Below, piece by piece: positions 49,501-57,352 of a stretch of 59,617 bases of DNA. This stretch comes from an uncultured Verrucomicrobia subdivision 3 bacterium (GTDB lineage: Bacteria; Verrucomicrobiota; Verrucomicrobiia; Limisphaerales; UBA11358), in contig CAIQKM010000080.1 of assembly GCA_903872345.1 (NCBI GenBank), positions 1 through 59,617 of the forward strand, written 5' to 3'. Both the position numbers and the translations under genes were made by a program. Every line of letters begins with the position of its first letter. The stretch's first letter is position 1. A model generated the notes under the pieces. That model worked only from the letters and a program-made list of their open reading frames with translations. It was not told the DNA's origin and made no database searches.

Positions 49501-52500
49501 TGCCAAACTGGCCGGCGTCATTGCGGCCCTGGGCCCAAAGGGTAAGGTCGGGGAGTACCCAGAGGGTGGTGCCATTGGCCAAGAAGAACTGGGCAATGTT
49601 GGTGTTAACCTGCACCGGTGTGTTAGTGGATCTGAAAACAGTAGCCAACTGGTTGTACAATATATTATTACCCCAGCCATAAACCGGCGCATTCGTAATG
49701 CTGAGCGTAGCCGGGAGGCTGACGGCGATACCGGCGGCATCCGCCACCACCACCTGGTAATTGCCGGATTGGATGAACTGGAAGGCCGGCAGATTAAGCG
49801 TGGCATTGGTCTGCCCCACGAGCAGGGCGCCATCCTTTAGCCATTGATACGATGTCGGCGCCGGGTTGGCCGCCACTGTCAAGGTGACCGGTTGTCCGAT
49901 CCCCACCACCTGCCCCGCCGGCTGGGTGGTGATCGCGGGGGTCACGATGACCGAGGCACTGGCCGAACCGGAGCCATAAAAACTGCCGATGGTGAGCGAA
50001 TATATGTCGGCATCATTGGTGCCCACGGCGGCCACAATGTAAGTCAAGTTTGTGGCACCCGGGAGATTCGTGCCGTTCAATGACCATTGATAGGTGAACG
50101 GCCCGGTGCCGTTGGTCAAATTAGGAATGAGGTTGAGCGACTGGCCCAGTACGATGCTTTGATTGGTAAGGGTAAAAGCGGGCAGATAGCCGGCTTGGGC
50201 GAGCACATGATTGGCCCGGGAGTTCTGGGCAAGTTGGGCCGCCTGAATGCCGGGTACTTGGACGAATATATTGGTGCTGCCGCTGGAAGTACCAAGGCCC
50301 AACTCACCATAGGGATTGTAGCCGGCACTCCACACGGTGGCATCCGTTTTAATGCAGGTTGTCAACTCATTGCCGCCAGTCATGGCCGCCACATTGGTCA
50401 GGATGAGCTGGGGCGTATTATTAAAATTGATGTTGTTGCCAACTCCGAGATTACCCAAAGTGTTGTTACCCGTGCCCCACAGCGTGCCGTCCGCCTTCAA
50501 GTAAAGGAAGTGGTTCACCCCGGCCGAAGCCGACACCACGTTGCCGGTGACAAAGGTGGGCACGTTAACCCTGGTATTATTGCCCAGACCGAGCTGGCCA
50601 TCGGTATTGTAACCCATGTCCCATAAGGTGCCGTCCGCCTTCACAAAAAAAGACGAATGGGTGCCGGCTGACGCGATGAGCACATTGTTGGTCACATACA
50701 CGGGATAAACGCTGGAATTATAGGTGCCGTTCCCCAATTCCCCGTCGCCGCCATCGCCCATGGCCCACAACGTGCCGTCGGCTTTCACAAACAAGGCATG
50801 GGTGTACCCGGCACTGCACAGCACCACATTATTGGTGACATAAATCGGCGTTGAATAACTGGTCCCGCTGGTACCATTGCCCAGCGCTCCATTTTGATTA
50901 TAACCCACCGCCCACAGGGTGCCGTCGGCTTTCACAAAGAGTGTGTAGTCCTGATCTCCGGACAGGGAAACAACATTGGAAGCCACCAGTACCGGGGTGG
51001 AATATAAATTGGCGACCACCCCGATGCCCAACTGGCCATAATTATCCTGCCCAACGGCCCACAAGGTATTATTGGTGTCGAGGTACAGTGAGTGATTGTC
51101 GCCGGCGGCGGCGGCCACCACGCCGTTGGTCAGCAGTGTCGGAATGGAAAAATTGTTCCCATTGGTGCCGTTGCCCAACTGGCCGAAACCATTATAACCC
51201 CAGCCAAAAAGGCTGCCGTTCGGGAAGGCGACCGGGATGGGCTGGCTGAACTGAAGACCGCCGCTATTAAATACGGCGATTTGGTAGGTGCCCGCATTGG
51301 TAAATTGGAAGGAGGAGATTACGAGGCTGGCGTTGGTCTGGCCGGTGAGCATGACGCCATCCTTTAGCCATTGGAAAGTGGATGGCAGCCCGGCCGCCAC
51401 CGCCAAAGTGACGGATTGTCCAGGAACGGCCGTTTGGCTGAGCGGGGTAATGATATTGACCGAAGCGGTGCCAGTGCCGGGGAGACCTGGCGGCCCGGTA
51501 ACCGTGATGGTGTAGGCACCCGCGCTGGCCGTCGTGGTGGCAGCCACGGCATAAACCAGGTTGGTGGCCCCGGGCAGGTTGGTGCCGTTGCACGACCACT
51601 GATAGGTGAATGGGCCGGTGCCGCTAATGACTTTAGGCGTGAGTGTGAACGGCCGGCCAACCACCACATTCTGACTGGCCAGGGAAATCACCGGCACATA
51701 GGCCATGACGGCGCCCGCCACCGTCGAGTAGGTGCCGGCCGGGAGGCTGGCAACCAAAGCACCGGGCACGGGTACAGGAATATTGGTTTGCCCAACGTTG
51801 TTGCCCGCGCCCAATTCAACATAGCCGGCGCCATTATAACCCCAAGTCCAAAGCGAGCCGTCCGCTTTGATGGCATGGCCGAAATAATAACCGCCGGCGA
51901 CATTGACCATGTTGCTGGCGACGAATACTGGTGTCGTTGAATTATTGGTGCTGTTAATGCCCAGTTGGCCGTAATTATTTTCCCCGGCACTCCAGAGGGT
52001 GCCGTCGGCTTTGATGGCATAGACGCTGGAGTCGGAGCCGCTGGCTGAAGAAATGCTGGCCGCCACTACATTGCTGGACCAAAGGACGGGTCGGTTGGTG
52101 GCCCCGGACAGGCTGAGGGTAATTTCCCCGTAGGTATTGGCACCCATGCCCCAAAGCGTCTGGTCTGCCTTGATAAAAATAGAGTCATAGTAGCCGCAGA
52201 CCGCCGAAACAACGTTATTGGTAATATAGACCGGGCGGTTGGTTATGGCCCCATTGATCCCCATGGCCCGCCCCATGCCCCAAAGAGTGCCATCCTGCTT
52301 CACGAACAGGCTCTGGTTACAACCGGCGGCCACGGAGCTGACATTGCTGCTGACCAGCACCGGGGTATAGGCGTTGCCAGTGGTACCGATGCCGAGTTGG
52401 CCGAAGTTATTGTAGCCCATGGCCCACAGGGTGCCGTCAGTTTTGATAAAGAAGGCGGCAGCGCTGGCAAGGCCGCTGGCGGCGGCGGTGAGGACGTTAC

Positions 52501-53080
52501 TGCTCACAAAGACCGGCGTGGCGGAGTTGCCCGTGCCGCCATTGCCGAACTGGCCGGCATCATTGCGGCCCTGCGCCCAGAGGGTAAGGTCGGGGCGCAC
52601 CCAGAGGGTGGTGCCGTTGGCCAGGGTGAACTGGGCAATGTTGGTGTTAACCTGAACCGGCGTGTTGGTGGTGATGAAAACCGTGGCAAGCTGGTTGTAT
52701 GGATTATTATCCCCCCAGCCATAGACCGAGGAATTGGTAATGCTGAGACCGGCCGGGAGACTGACAGCGATGCCGGCGGCATCATACACCACCACCTGGT
52801 AATTGCCGGAATTGATGAACTGGAAGCTGGGTAAGTTGAGCGTGGCATTGGTCTGGCCGACGAGCAGGGCGCCGTCTTTCATCCACTGGTAGGCTGTGGG
52901 GGCGGGATTGGCGGCCACGGTCAGGGTGACCGGTTGCCCGATGGCGACGATCTGGCCAACGGGCTGGGTGGTGATCACGGGTGCGGTTTGCGCCCCGGCG
53001 GTCAGCTCAAGGCCGGGCAAAAACAGCGCCAGCGAGGACAGGCCGGCAAAACAATATTTCAGGAACGCTTTCATATTCAT
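46556..53080 (-). CDS. Giant secreted RCC1-repeat / Ig-like protein with tandem duplicated halves
   Basis: 2174 residues, signal peptide about 1-30. Four RCC1 blocks are visible at about 120-455, 622-965, 1134-1470 and 1639-1965; each consists of units of about 50 residues such as (L/F)VKADGTLWAMG.N..GQLG.G....(S/T)P.(Y/F)V..NV..(A/V)AAG, consistent with 6-7 blades per propeller. Ig-like domains (PVTLTVAANPAPTAYQW and similar) lie between the blocks. Near the end is a cadherin-like domain (about 1990-2095; NPLTVTRSAGLTLKIALADL) and the shared small C-terminal domain ending SAAYYRLAWVP. Equivalent Trp residues recur at 122 and 1136 and at 627 and 1640, so the protein arose by tandem duplication of a unit of about 1014 residues. 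It is probably extracellular and its binding partner is unknown. Confidence 0.88.
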   Translation of the reverse strand: MNMKAFLKYCFAGLSSLALFLPGLELTAGAQTAPVITTQPVGQIVAIGQPVTLTVAANPAPTAYQWMKDGALLVGQTNATLNLPSFQFINSGNYQVVVYDAAGIAVSLPAGLSITNSSVYGWGDNNPYNQLATVFITTNTPVQVNTNIAQFTLANGTTLWVRPDLTLWAQGRNDAGQFGNGGTGNSATPVFVSSNVLTAAASGLASAAAFFIKTDGTLWAMGYNNFGQLGIGTTGNAYTPVLVSSNVSSVAAGCNQSLFVKQDGTLWGMGRAMGINGAITNRPVYITNNVVSAVCGYYDSIFIKADQTLWGMGANTYGEITLSLSGATNRPVLWSSNVVAASISSASGSDSSVYAIKADGTLWSAGENNYGQLGINSTNNSTTPVFVASNMVNVAGGYYFGHAIKADGSLWTWGYNGAGYVELGAGNNVGQTNIPVPVPGALVASLPAGTYSTVAGAVMAYVPVISLASQNVVVGRPFTLTPKVISGTGPFTYQWSCNGTNLPGATNLVYAVAATTTASAGAYTITVTGPPGLPGTGTASVNIITPLSQTAVPGQSVTLAVAAGLPSTFQWLKDGVMLTGQTNASLVISSFQFTNAGTYQIAVFNSGGLQFSQPIPVAFPNGSLFGWGYNGFGQLGNGTNGNNFSIPTLLTNGVVAAAAGDNHSLYLDTNNTLWAVGQDNYGQLGIGVVANLYSTPVLVASNVVSLSGDQDYTLFVKADGTLWAVGYNQNGALGNGTSGTSYSTPIYVTNNVVLCSAGYTHALFVKADGTLWAMGDGGDGELGNGTYNSSVYPVYVTNNVLIASAGTHSSFFVKADGTLWDMGYNTDGQLGLGNNTRVNVPTFVTGNVVSASAGVNHFLYLKADGTLWGTGNNTLGNLGVGNNINFNNTPQLILTNVAAMTGGNELTTCIKTDATVWSAGYNPYGELGLGTSSGSTNIFVQVPGIQAAQLAQNSRANHVLAQAGYLPAFTLTNQSIVLGQSLNLIPNLTNGTGPFTYQWSLNGTNLPGATNLTYIVAAVGTNDADIYSLTIGSFYGSGSASASVIVTPAITTQPAGQVVGIGQPVTLTVAANPAPTSYQWLKDGALLVGQTNATLNLPAFQFIQSGNYQVVVADAAGIAVSLPATLSITNAPVYGWGNNILYNQLATVFRSTNTPVQVNTNIAQFFLANGTTLWVLPDLTLWAQGRNDAGQFGNGGTGNSATPVFVSSNVLTAAAGGSASAAAFFIKTDGTLWAMGNNNLGQLGIGSNVNAYTPVLVSSNVSSVAAGSSLSLFVKQDGTLWGMGLAMGINGANTNRPVYITNNVITAIGGFYDSLFIKADQTLWGMGANTYGEITFNLSGATNRPVLWASNVVAASICSATVSDSSVYAIKTDGTLWSAGENNYGQLGNNSTNNSTTPVFVASNMVNVAGGYYFCHTIKADGSLWAWGYNGATSDELGVGNSVAQTNIPVPVPGALVASLPPASYSSVAGAVMAYVPVISLASQNVVASQPFTLTPKVISGTGPFTYQWSCNGTNLPGATNLVYSVAATTMASAGVYTITVTGPPGLPGTANASINITPASLVALLGQSATLAATAGVPSTYQWLKDGVILAGQTNASITFNALAFTNCGNYQVAITNAYGLFVSLPASLSVPNQSLEAWGYNNVGQLGNLPVTSTNRPVFLTNNIVAASIGQNFSLYVRSDHTLWGMGYNAQGELGIGNANNSAVPVFIASNVVAAAAGYSHSLILKLDGTLWAVGYNNYGQLGVGNTTTYYTPVYVTNNVAAIAAGQYHSLVLRMDGTLWGMGYNGQGQLGLGSGLNSTNVPGFLTNNVLTIAAGYNHSLYVRTDATLWTMGINTYGQLGNGNTSTIYFPTLVASGVATAAGGQNHSLYITTTGNLWAMGYNTYGQLGNGNYNNASSPVFITGNVVAAVATYYNSVLAKSDGSLWTMGYNTYGELGNGTPSSLSKTNVPVLVTGAGQFTTTLAPGSAAQHSLVISLNTNVSYYPILPPVANPLTVTRSAGLTLKIALADLATNWTDPYGIPVKLIAITPVSTNGATVFPLNLTTNQDGSYVLSPYAFLGYAGTNNINDQLSYTISDGGGDTNIGYINIVVSTSPLFGQISGQLNPNGSALTLNFTGQPGYPYSVQRSTNLTSWVTIWTTNAPAGSQFNYTDNYSDLGGIAPSAAYYRLAWVP

Positions 53081-53931
53081 TTTTAAAATTGCGTTAAATC
53101 AAAAATAACTCCTAACAACTCCTTGTCTGAATGTATTCCCGGCCAGCCCGGCAAACTCCAAGGCACGTTGGCCGTTCAACGCCCAATTGTGCGCCGGCTG
53201 AAATCATTCATGGGACAAACACCTTGGGGGCGGTTTTCCCCCGTCAATCGGGCCTCCGCTGCGGTTTGTACCGCAACCGGAAACATGAAAAAAGACCCCC
53301 AAAACCGCCGGCAAGTCGTTGTATAACCTGGTGCCGGCGGTTTTCTCCGCCGGATTCCCTTGCCCTTGATATGGCGTTCTAAAAATTGGTAAACTTTTAT
53401 ACTAAGTGGCGCGTATGTTTACAATAAGAAATTGCAAACCATATATATTATTTGTCCTGCAACCCGTCTATTGCCAATCATTAAACCTCTGTTGACAAAA
53501 ATCCTTGCGCGGTGGTTTTCCGGTTTCAAATCATCGGAATAGGTGAATGTTTGCCGTTCATGAAAAATGCCCCGGCGCCGTGGCATTTTGTTTCGGCCGC
53601 ACGGCGGCGACATCAGGGAACCTTCGTCGATTTCATTTGGGGAATCCAAGCCGAATATACCTGCCCCAAGCCGGGTTGGACCGGTTCATTGCCGGCTCCC
53701 CTGCTGCCGCCTTGCCGCCTGCCGAATCAGCTTCCCTTTGACCATAAATCTTGCATTATAGGTTCCGAATGAAGCCTGCCATGTCAGGTTTTCAAGTTTG
53801 TTTATAGCCAGCGACTCGCGGCCTTCGACCCGGCAATCTCGGTTGGTACGCCCAAGAGATTCCAAGTTGGTGGCAAAATGGCAAAAAGCAAACTTTTGGA
53901 AACCGCTGGCTGCCTTTGGAATCAATCGGTT
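53081..53931. other. Long intergenic region between RCC1 gene and tRNA fragment
   Basis: 850 bp without a convincing gene. It contains the upstream region of the RCC1 gene, a long stem-loop at 53301-53344, and AT-rich sequence from about 53380 to 53500. Short open frames (for example in 53512-53772) exist in several registers but none has a recognisable product. The base composition changes visibly here toward AT. Confidence 0.5.
53301..53344. terminator. Long-stem terminator-like hairpin
   Basis: AAAACCGCCGGC (53301-53312) and GCCGGCGGTTTT (53333-53344) are a perfect 12-bp inverted repeat with a 20-nt loop and A/T tails, so it can terminate in both directions. No annotated gene ends here, which leaves open an unrecognised small RNA or a relic. 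Confidence 0.55.
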
Positions 53932-53975
53932 GCACCCGTAGCTCAGTTGGATAGAGCATCTGCCTTCTAAGCAGG
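53932..53975 (+). pseudogene. 5' half of tRNA-Arg (anticodon TCT), truncated
   Basis: GCACCCGTAGCTCAGTTGGA and the next bases through TCTGC-CTTCTAA-GCAGG give a perfect acceptor 5' strand, D arm and anticodon arm with anticodon TCT (reads AGA). After 53975 the sequence has no variable loop, T arm (no TTCRANYC) or acceptor 3' strand (no CGGGTGC) in the following 100 bases. It is therefore a truncated tRNA gene, probably cut by integration or deletion. Confidence 0.85.
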
Positions 53976-54305
53976 ATTATAGGCTCTGGCTTGAGTGGAC
54001 TTGAGTTGTAAATGGCCTACTAAAAGCGACTTAAGAAATATTCGTTTTGTGCAAAAAATCCTCAAAACCCCTCAATTTCCCTATATTTTTCAAATGTAGT
54101 ATCAAATGGCAGTATCAAAAATTCGCTGTCGAAACCGTCGAGATACCTATCAAAAATGGCCGCAATCAACCGCATTAACCTGTTTTTCTTTGTAAGAAAC
54201 CCGTCCTGTTTCTCGTTAAGTAAAATGGGTGGCGGGATGGAATCCGCTGCCTGACTCCTAAACCTGAGTCCTGTTCCCTTCCAGCTCGATTGGTTGGAAG
54301 TGGTG
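53976..54305. other. Junction region after the truncated tRNA
   Basis: 330 bp of AT-rich sequence with no clear gene. A 29-codon frame from ATG 54106 (MAVSKIRCRNRRDTYQKW...) has a basic composition reminiscent of an integrase N-terminus but is too short to identify. This may be an eroded recombination module. Confidence 0.4.
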
Positions 54306-54431
54306 ATGGATCCTCGTTGGGGGTGTGTCCTCTGGCAATCGTCGGTTTTGATTGATTATGACGCATTCGCAGCGCCGCCAGCGAACGCCTTCGTGCAGCA
54401 ACTGGTGGAGAAAGGGCAACTGTTCAAATGA
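54306..54431 (+). CDS. Possible 41-aa protein overlapping the HTH gene
   Basis: ATG 54306 opens a 41-codon frame (MDPRWGCVLW ... AFVQQLVEKGQLFK) whose TGA overlaps the ATG of the HTH gene (ATGA at 54428-54431). The overlap is the pattern of translational coupling, and the C-terminal segment is helical. No family is recognised and no ribosome-binding site stands out, so it may be fortuitous. Confidence 0.3.
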   Translation: MDPRWGCVLWQSSVLIDYDAFAAPPANAFVQQLVEKGQLFK

Positions 54432-54628
54432 ACAATAGCTCAATCGAGGTGGAATTGGTGGTATACACCGTTCCGGAAGTCGCGGCGATTCTGAAGATCA
54501 GCGAAAAGAGCGTTTACCGGCTGATCGAGCGCAACATCTTGAAGTCGTGCTGTGCTTTGCGGCACAAGCGCGTCAGCAAGCGTGAGCTCGAACGGTTCAT
54601 TCATGCCACCAACGGCATGTTTCAGTAA
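54428..54628 (+). CDS. Excisionase-like helix-turn-helix protein
   Basis: 66 residues with a MerR/excisionase-type winged helix: YTVPEVAAILKISEKSVYRL, IERNILKSCCALRHKRVSKR and ELERFIHATN. This is the HTH_17 (excisionase/AlpA) pattern, in which such small proteins bind direct repeats near attachment sites and steer integrase directionality or activate it. Its position 450 bp from a truncated tRNA supports a link with an integrated element, but no integrase gene is seen next to it. Confidence 0.82.
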   Translation: MNNSSIEVELVVYTVPEVAAILKISEKSVYRLIERNILKSCCALRHKRVSKRELERFIHATNGMFQ

Positions 54629-54714
54629 ACGTATCGGTCGCTGGTGGACAGTTCGCAGCGCATCCCCAAGGGCACTGGGCCGCAAGGCCTGGTGCCTTTT
54701 GAATTTTGGGTTAC

Positions 54715-55962
54715 TTATGGATGGAACGGCTTGGAATTGAAAATCATCCGCACAATATCCTTTTGCGTCTCGTTTAAGGCAGGGTTGCGCATCATCATAA
54801 AACCCTGCGCTTTTCTGGGTTCACGGATGATAAGGGAGAGGTTTAACTCAATGTTTACACCTTTGAGCGAATGCCAGTATGCGTCGTGAAACTTCCAATT
54901 GCCTCCTTCAAACCAGTATACCAAGTCAAAGGTGTCCCCGGAGCTGAATTGAACAAATTGCGTAATATTAAATCCGTTCTGGCTTTGCCTGACGAGTCGA
55001 GGTGCTGATTCAATACTGTCCCACTGCTTCCGGTTCATCCAAGCACGAACTTGTTTCCCAATTACGGTGCTTTCAGTGGCATTGAAGTCAAGATTGGTTG
55101 TTACAATAGCCGGCGGGTTCTTGAAGATGGCTGGCGGTGGGCTAGCCGCAGGTGCGTATGCGATCCAAGAGGAAATCAGCACGCCAGCCAGAATGACGTG
55201 AATCCGGAGATTGTTCCATCCCTGTTGCATGATTTCAAATAGCAAACAGGTTGCCCCCAAAATCCCTACGCCTATGCCAAGCACATGCAGAATGAGAAAT
55301 GGGATTGTTAAGGCGGTGAATGGCGAATAATTGCTCATTACCTCTCGCAGCGTCTGGAATGCAGTAATGGGCGAACGGATGAGTACGTCGAATAAAGCAA
55401 AGCCCGTGAGGAACAAAGGCAAATACCTAATCAGCAACAGACGGTTTATTTGTTGATTCTTGAACAATGGCCGCCATTGCGCCAGCACCACGCAACTGGC
55501 CGCCAACAGTCCGATTAGCATGGATCCAAGACCGTTGATGAAAAAGCCTTGGTCGAATGGCAGCAAAATTTGAAATGGTGTGGCTGGGTTGCCCTGTAGC
55601 AGTTCATTCCAATGAGTGTCGCAGATGACCACCCAAGTGTATAAAAAGTATGCCAGAATGAAGAAGAAGAAGCGTTCAGAGCGAAACCGTTTGTAGTGCA
55701 GCAGACGTTCCAGCCAAGGTTTGCGCAGGGATTTTGCGACCGTATGCGGGTCGCCAAACATCTGGAGAGCCTTGGCTTGGGCATCGTCGGTGGACAATCC
55801 TTGTTCGGTCAACTCCCGCCACCGTTGCTGAAGATGGTAGGCCAACTCCTGCGAGTTTACCATCCACTCCTCGTAGTCCATCTTGGCCCGGTCACAAACT
55901 TGCGAGGCAACCCGTATAAACACCTGGTTGACTGCTGGCGGAATGCGGGAGCTTTCGGCCAT
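54715..55962 (-). CDS. Polytopic membrane protein with permease-prefix-like N-terminus
   Basis: 415 residues. Residues about 30-80 (SQELAYHLQQRWRELTEQGL, STDDAQAKALQMFGDP, AKSLRKPW) look like the cytosolic helical prefix (HAAS/permease prefix) found on MacB-type permeases and DUF1700-like proteins that are controlled by PadR regulators. Five to six membrane helices follow (FFFFILAYFLYTWVVICD, GLGSMLIGLLAASCVVLA, YLPLFLTGFALFDVLI, LTIPFLILHVLGIGVGILG, IHVILAGVLISSWIAYA), then a soluble C-terminal domain of about 140 residues (ESTVIGKQVRAWMNRKQWDS ... SGDTFDLVYWFEGGNWKFHD). It is the last gene of the sigma-58aa-PadR operon, 8 bp after PadR. Function unknown; possibly the operon's sensor or effector. 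Confidence 0.7.
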   Translation of the reverse strand: MAESSRIPPAVNQVFIRVASQVCDRAKMDYEEWMVNSQELAYHLQQRWRELTEQGLSTDDAQAKALQMFGDPHTVAKSLRKPWLERLLHYKRFRSERFFFFILAYFLYTWVVICDTHWNELLQGNPATPFQILLPFDQGFFINGLGSMLIGLLAASCVVLAQWRPLFKNQQINRLLLIRYLPLFLTGFALFDVLIRSPITAFQTLREVMSNYSPFTALTIPFLILHVLGIGVGILGATCLLFEIMQQGWNNLRIHVILAGVLISSWIAYAPAASPPPAIFKNPPAIVTTNLDFNATESTVIGKQVRAWMNRKQWDSIESAPRLVRQSQNGFNITQFVQFSSGDTFDLVYWFEGGNWKFHDAYWHSLKGVNIELNLSLIIREPRKAQGFMMMRNPALNETQKDIVRMIFNSKPFHP

Positions 55963-55970
55963 GGGAACGA

Positions 55971-56420
55971 TTACCCGGCAGCCCAGACAGCGGATGCCAA
56001 AGTATTGAGTTCCGGGGCTTCAACGGTTTTTAGCCGAGCACGTCCATCATCGGTCAGACGGTACAGCTTGCGCATTTGGCCACCGCGTTCCTCCAAATCC
56101 ACCAGCACCAAGTTGGCGCTCACCAACTCTGACAGCGACCCATAAGCAACCGCCTCACCGCCTTTGATCTGGATATTTGACTTGGCCAACCGGCTGATAA
56201 TATCAAACCCATCCAACTCACCCTTGGCCAGCACGCTCAGTAACAGCGGACCCAATTGTTTGGCGGTCAGCTCACGCCGGGTAGGGAAATTCATTTCACG
56301 GACAGCACGGAGCCTGGCCAACACATGCGGCGGCACTTCAACCGGCTGATCCGCCTCCTTGAGTACCGGGCCGGCTTCACGGAGCATTTGCTCAATCCGT
56401 GTTGTGTTGTCGTCGTTCAT
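55971..56420 (-). CDS. PadR-like transcriptional regulator with N-terminal extension
   Basis: 149 residues. Residues about 50-149 are PadR-like: LTAKQLGPLLLSVLAKGELD, GFDIISRLAKSNIQIKGGEA, AYGSLSELVSANLVLVDLEE and RKLYRLTDDGRARLK (winged helix with the usual Y-L...G wing). Residues 1-45 (TRIEQMLREAGPVLKEADQP, EVPPHVLARLRAV) are an extra segment that resembles the whole 58-residue protein encoded just upstream. Its ATG overlaps that gene's stop (ATGA at 56417-56420). PadR proteins usually repress their own operon and respond to small molecules; that is an inference here. Confidence 0.8.
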   Translation of the reverse strand: MNDDNTTRIEQMLREAGPVLKEADQPVEVPPHVLARLRAVREMNFPTRRELTAKQLGPLLLSVLAKGELDGFDIISRLAKSNIQIKGGEAVAYGSLSELVSANLVLVDLEERGGQMRKLYRLTDDGRARLKTVEAPELNTLASAVWAAG

Positions 56421-56593
56421 GTTGGTCTTTGGTCGGCGAGCAAATTTGAACCAGCCTTGCCGAGTTTGCGCTGAACGGCTTGTCTCAGTGCCTGTCTGAC
56501 CGATTCGGGCAATGGCACAGGTTGGGCCTGCAGGATAATTGGTCCCGCTTCCCTGAGCAGAGCTGCGATTCGTTGTTTGACCTGGCCTTCCAT
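56417..56593 (-). CDS. 58-aa protein similar to the N-terminus of the PadR-like regulator
   Basis: ATG 56593 to TGA 56417 encodes 58 residues beginning MEGQVKQRIAALLREAGPII and ending NLLADQRPT. Its core (RIAALLREAGPIILQAQPVP, LPESVRQALRQAV) lines up with residues 8-45 of the following PadR-like protein (RIEQMLREAGPVLKEADQPV, EVPPHVLARLRAV) without gaps. It overlaps that gene by ATGA and lies 31 bp after the sigma factor gene. The domain is unknown; it could be a stand-alone oligomerisation or anti-sigma-like module. Confidence 0.75.
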   Translation of the reverse strand: MEGQVKQRIAALLREAGPIILQAQPVPLPESVRQALRQAVQRKLGKAGSNLLADQRPT

Positions 56594-56624
56594 CGTGTTA
56601 TTAACGTAAACGGTTTGAATATTC

Positions 56625-57242
56625 TTACAACAAATTGCTGGATCTTAAAACGGGCGCCAACGCCTCCATGCCGCGAGTGATGTAAACGCCTATAGTTCCA
56701 ATTTTTAGACCGCGTTTTTCGGCAATTTCCTTGTGCGTGAGACCATGAAAATAACAGTCCTGCAGGATGTTAGCATATTTGACCGGAATTTGTTCCAACG
56801 CTTTCTTTATCAAATAGGCCCGCTCGGCCCGGTCAGTGGACTCTTCAGGTGTAGGGCCTGTTGATTTGAAGGCTTTTTCCTCCTTTTCGTCATCGCCTTC
56901 CAGATTCAGGTCATCGATGCGGATAGTGATCTTTTTGCCACGCTTTACGGCATTTTGTTTGCGAATTAAATCCACGACTTTGTGCTTGGCAATGGCGATG
57001 ACCAACCGTTTCAACTCTTCAAATGATTCTGCCTTGGTTACGTATTTTTCAATAATTTGAATCACCGCATCTTGGGCAACTTCTTCCAGATCCTCTACTT
57101 TCAGCGAAACGATGGTGGCCTTCAAATAATTGAAGGCCTTACCATAAAGGCATTTAAATGCCTCTTCCCAAGCCTGTTCATCACCTGACCGGAGTTGGTC
57201 GAGCGTGAATGTTTGCTCTGGGTTGGATTCTTCCATGCGCAT
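56625..57242 (-). CDS. ECF-type RNA polymerase sigma factor
   Basis: 205 residues. Region 2: AWEEAFKCLYGKAFNYLKAT, LEEVAQDAVIQIIEKYV, LKRLVIAIAKHKVVDLIRKQ; region 4: AYLIKKALEQIPVKYANILQ, YFHGLTHKEIAEKRGLKIGT, VYITRGMEALAPVL. The linker (about 110-140) is strongly acidic/basic (EGDDEKEEKAFK). It heads the operon sigma - 58 aa - PadR-like - membrane protein. It is divergent from the 57353 gene. Start could be Met1 or Met3 (MRMEES). It probably directs transcription of this operon and perhaps of the divergent gene; no promoter motif could be fixed. Confidence 0.88.
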   Translation of the reverse strand: MRMEESNPEQTFTLDQLRSGDEQAWEEAFKCLYGKAFNYLKATIVSLKVEDLEEVAQDAVIQIIEKYVTKAESFEELKRLVIAIAKHKVVDLIRKQNAVKRGKKITIRIDDLNLEGDDEKEEKAFKSTGPTPEESTDRAERAYLIKKALEQIPVKYANILQDCYFHGLTHKEIAEKRGLKIGTIGVYITRGMEALAPVLRSSNLL

Positions 57243-57352
57243 TGACGCTCAAAAACTATTCAATCCCAGCATATTTGCCAATACCGGATTTTTGTTTACT
57301 CCGGCATGTAAGAAACCAAGGTGGCTAGCCGTTCATATCAGAAGTAGGCGAT

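Noticed and set aside
53976..54100. Group I or other intron splitting tRNA-Arg(TCT)
   Set aside because: No tRNA 3' half (T arm, CGGGTGC) was found downstream and no intron core could be seen, so truncation is more likely.
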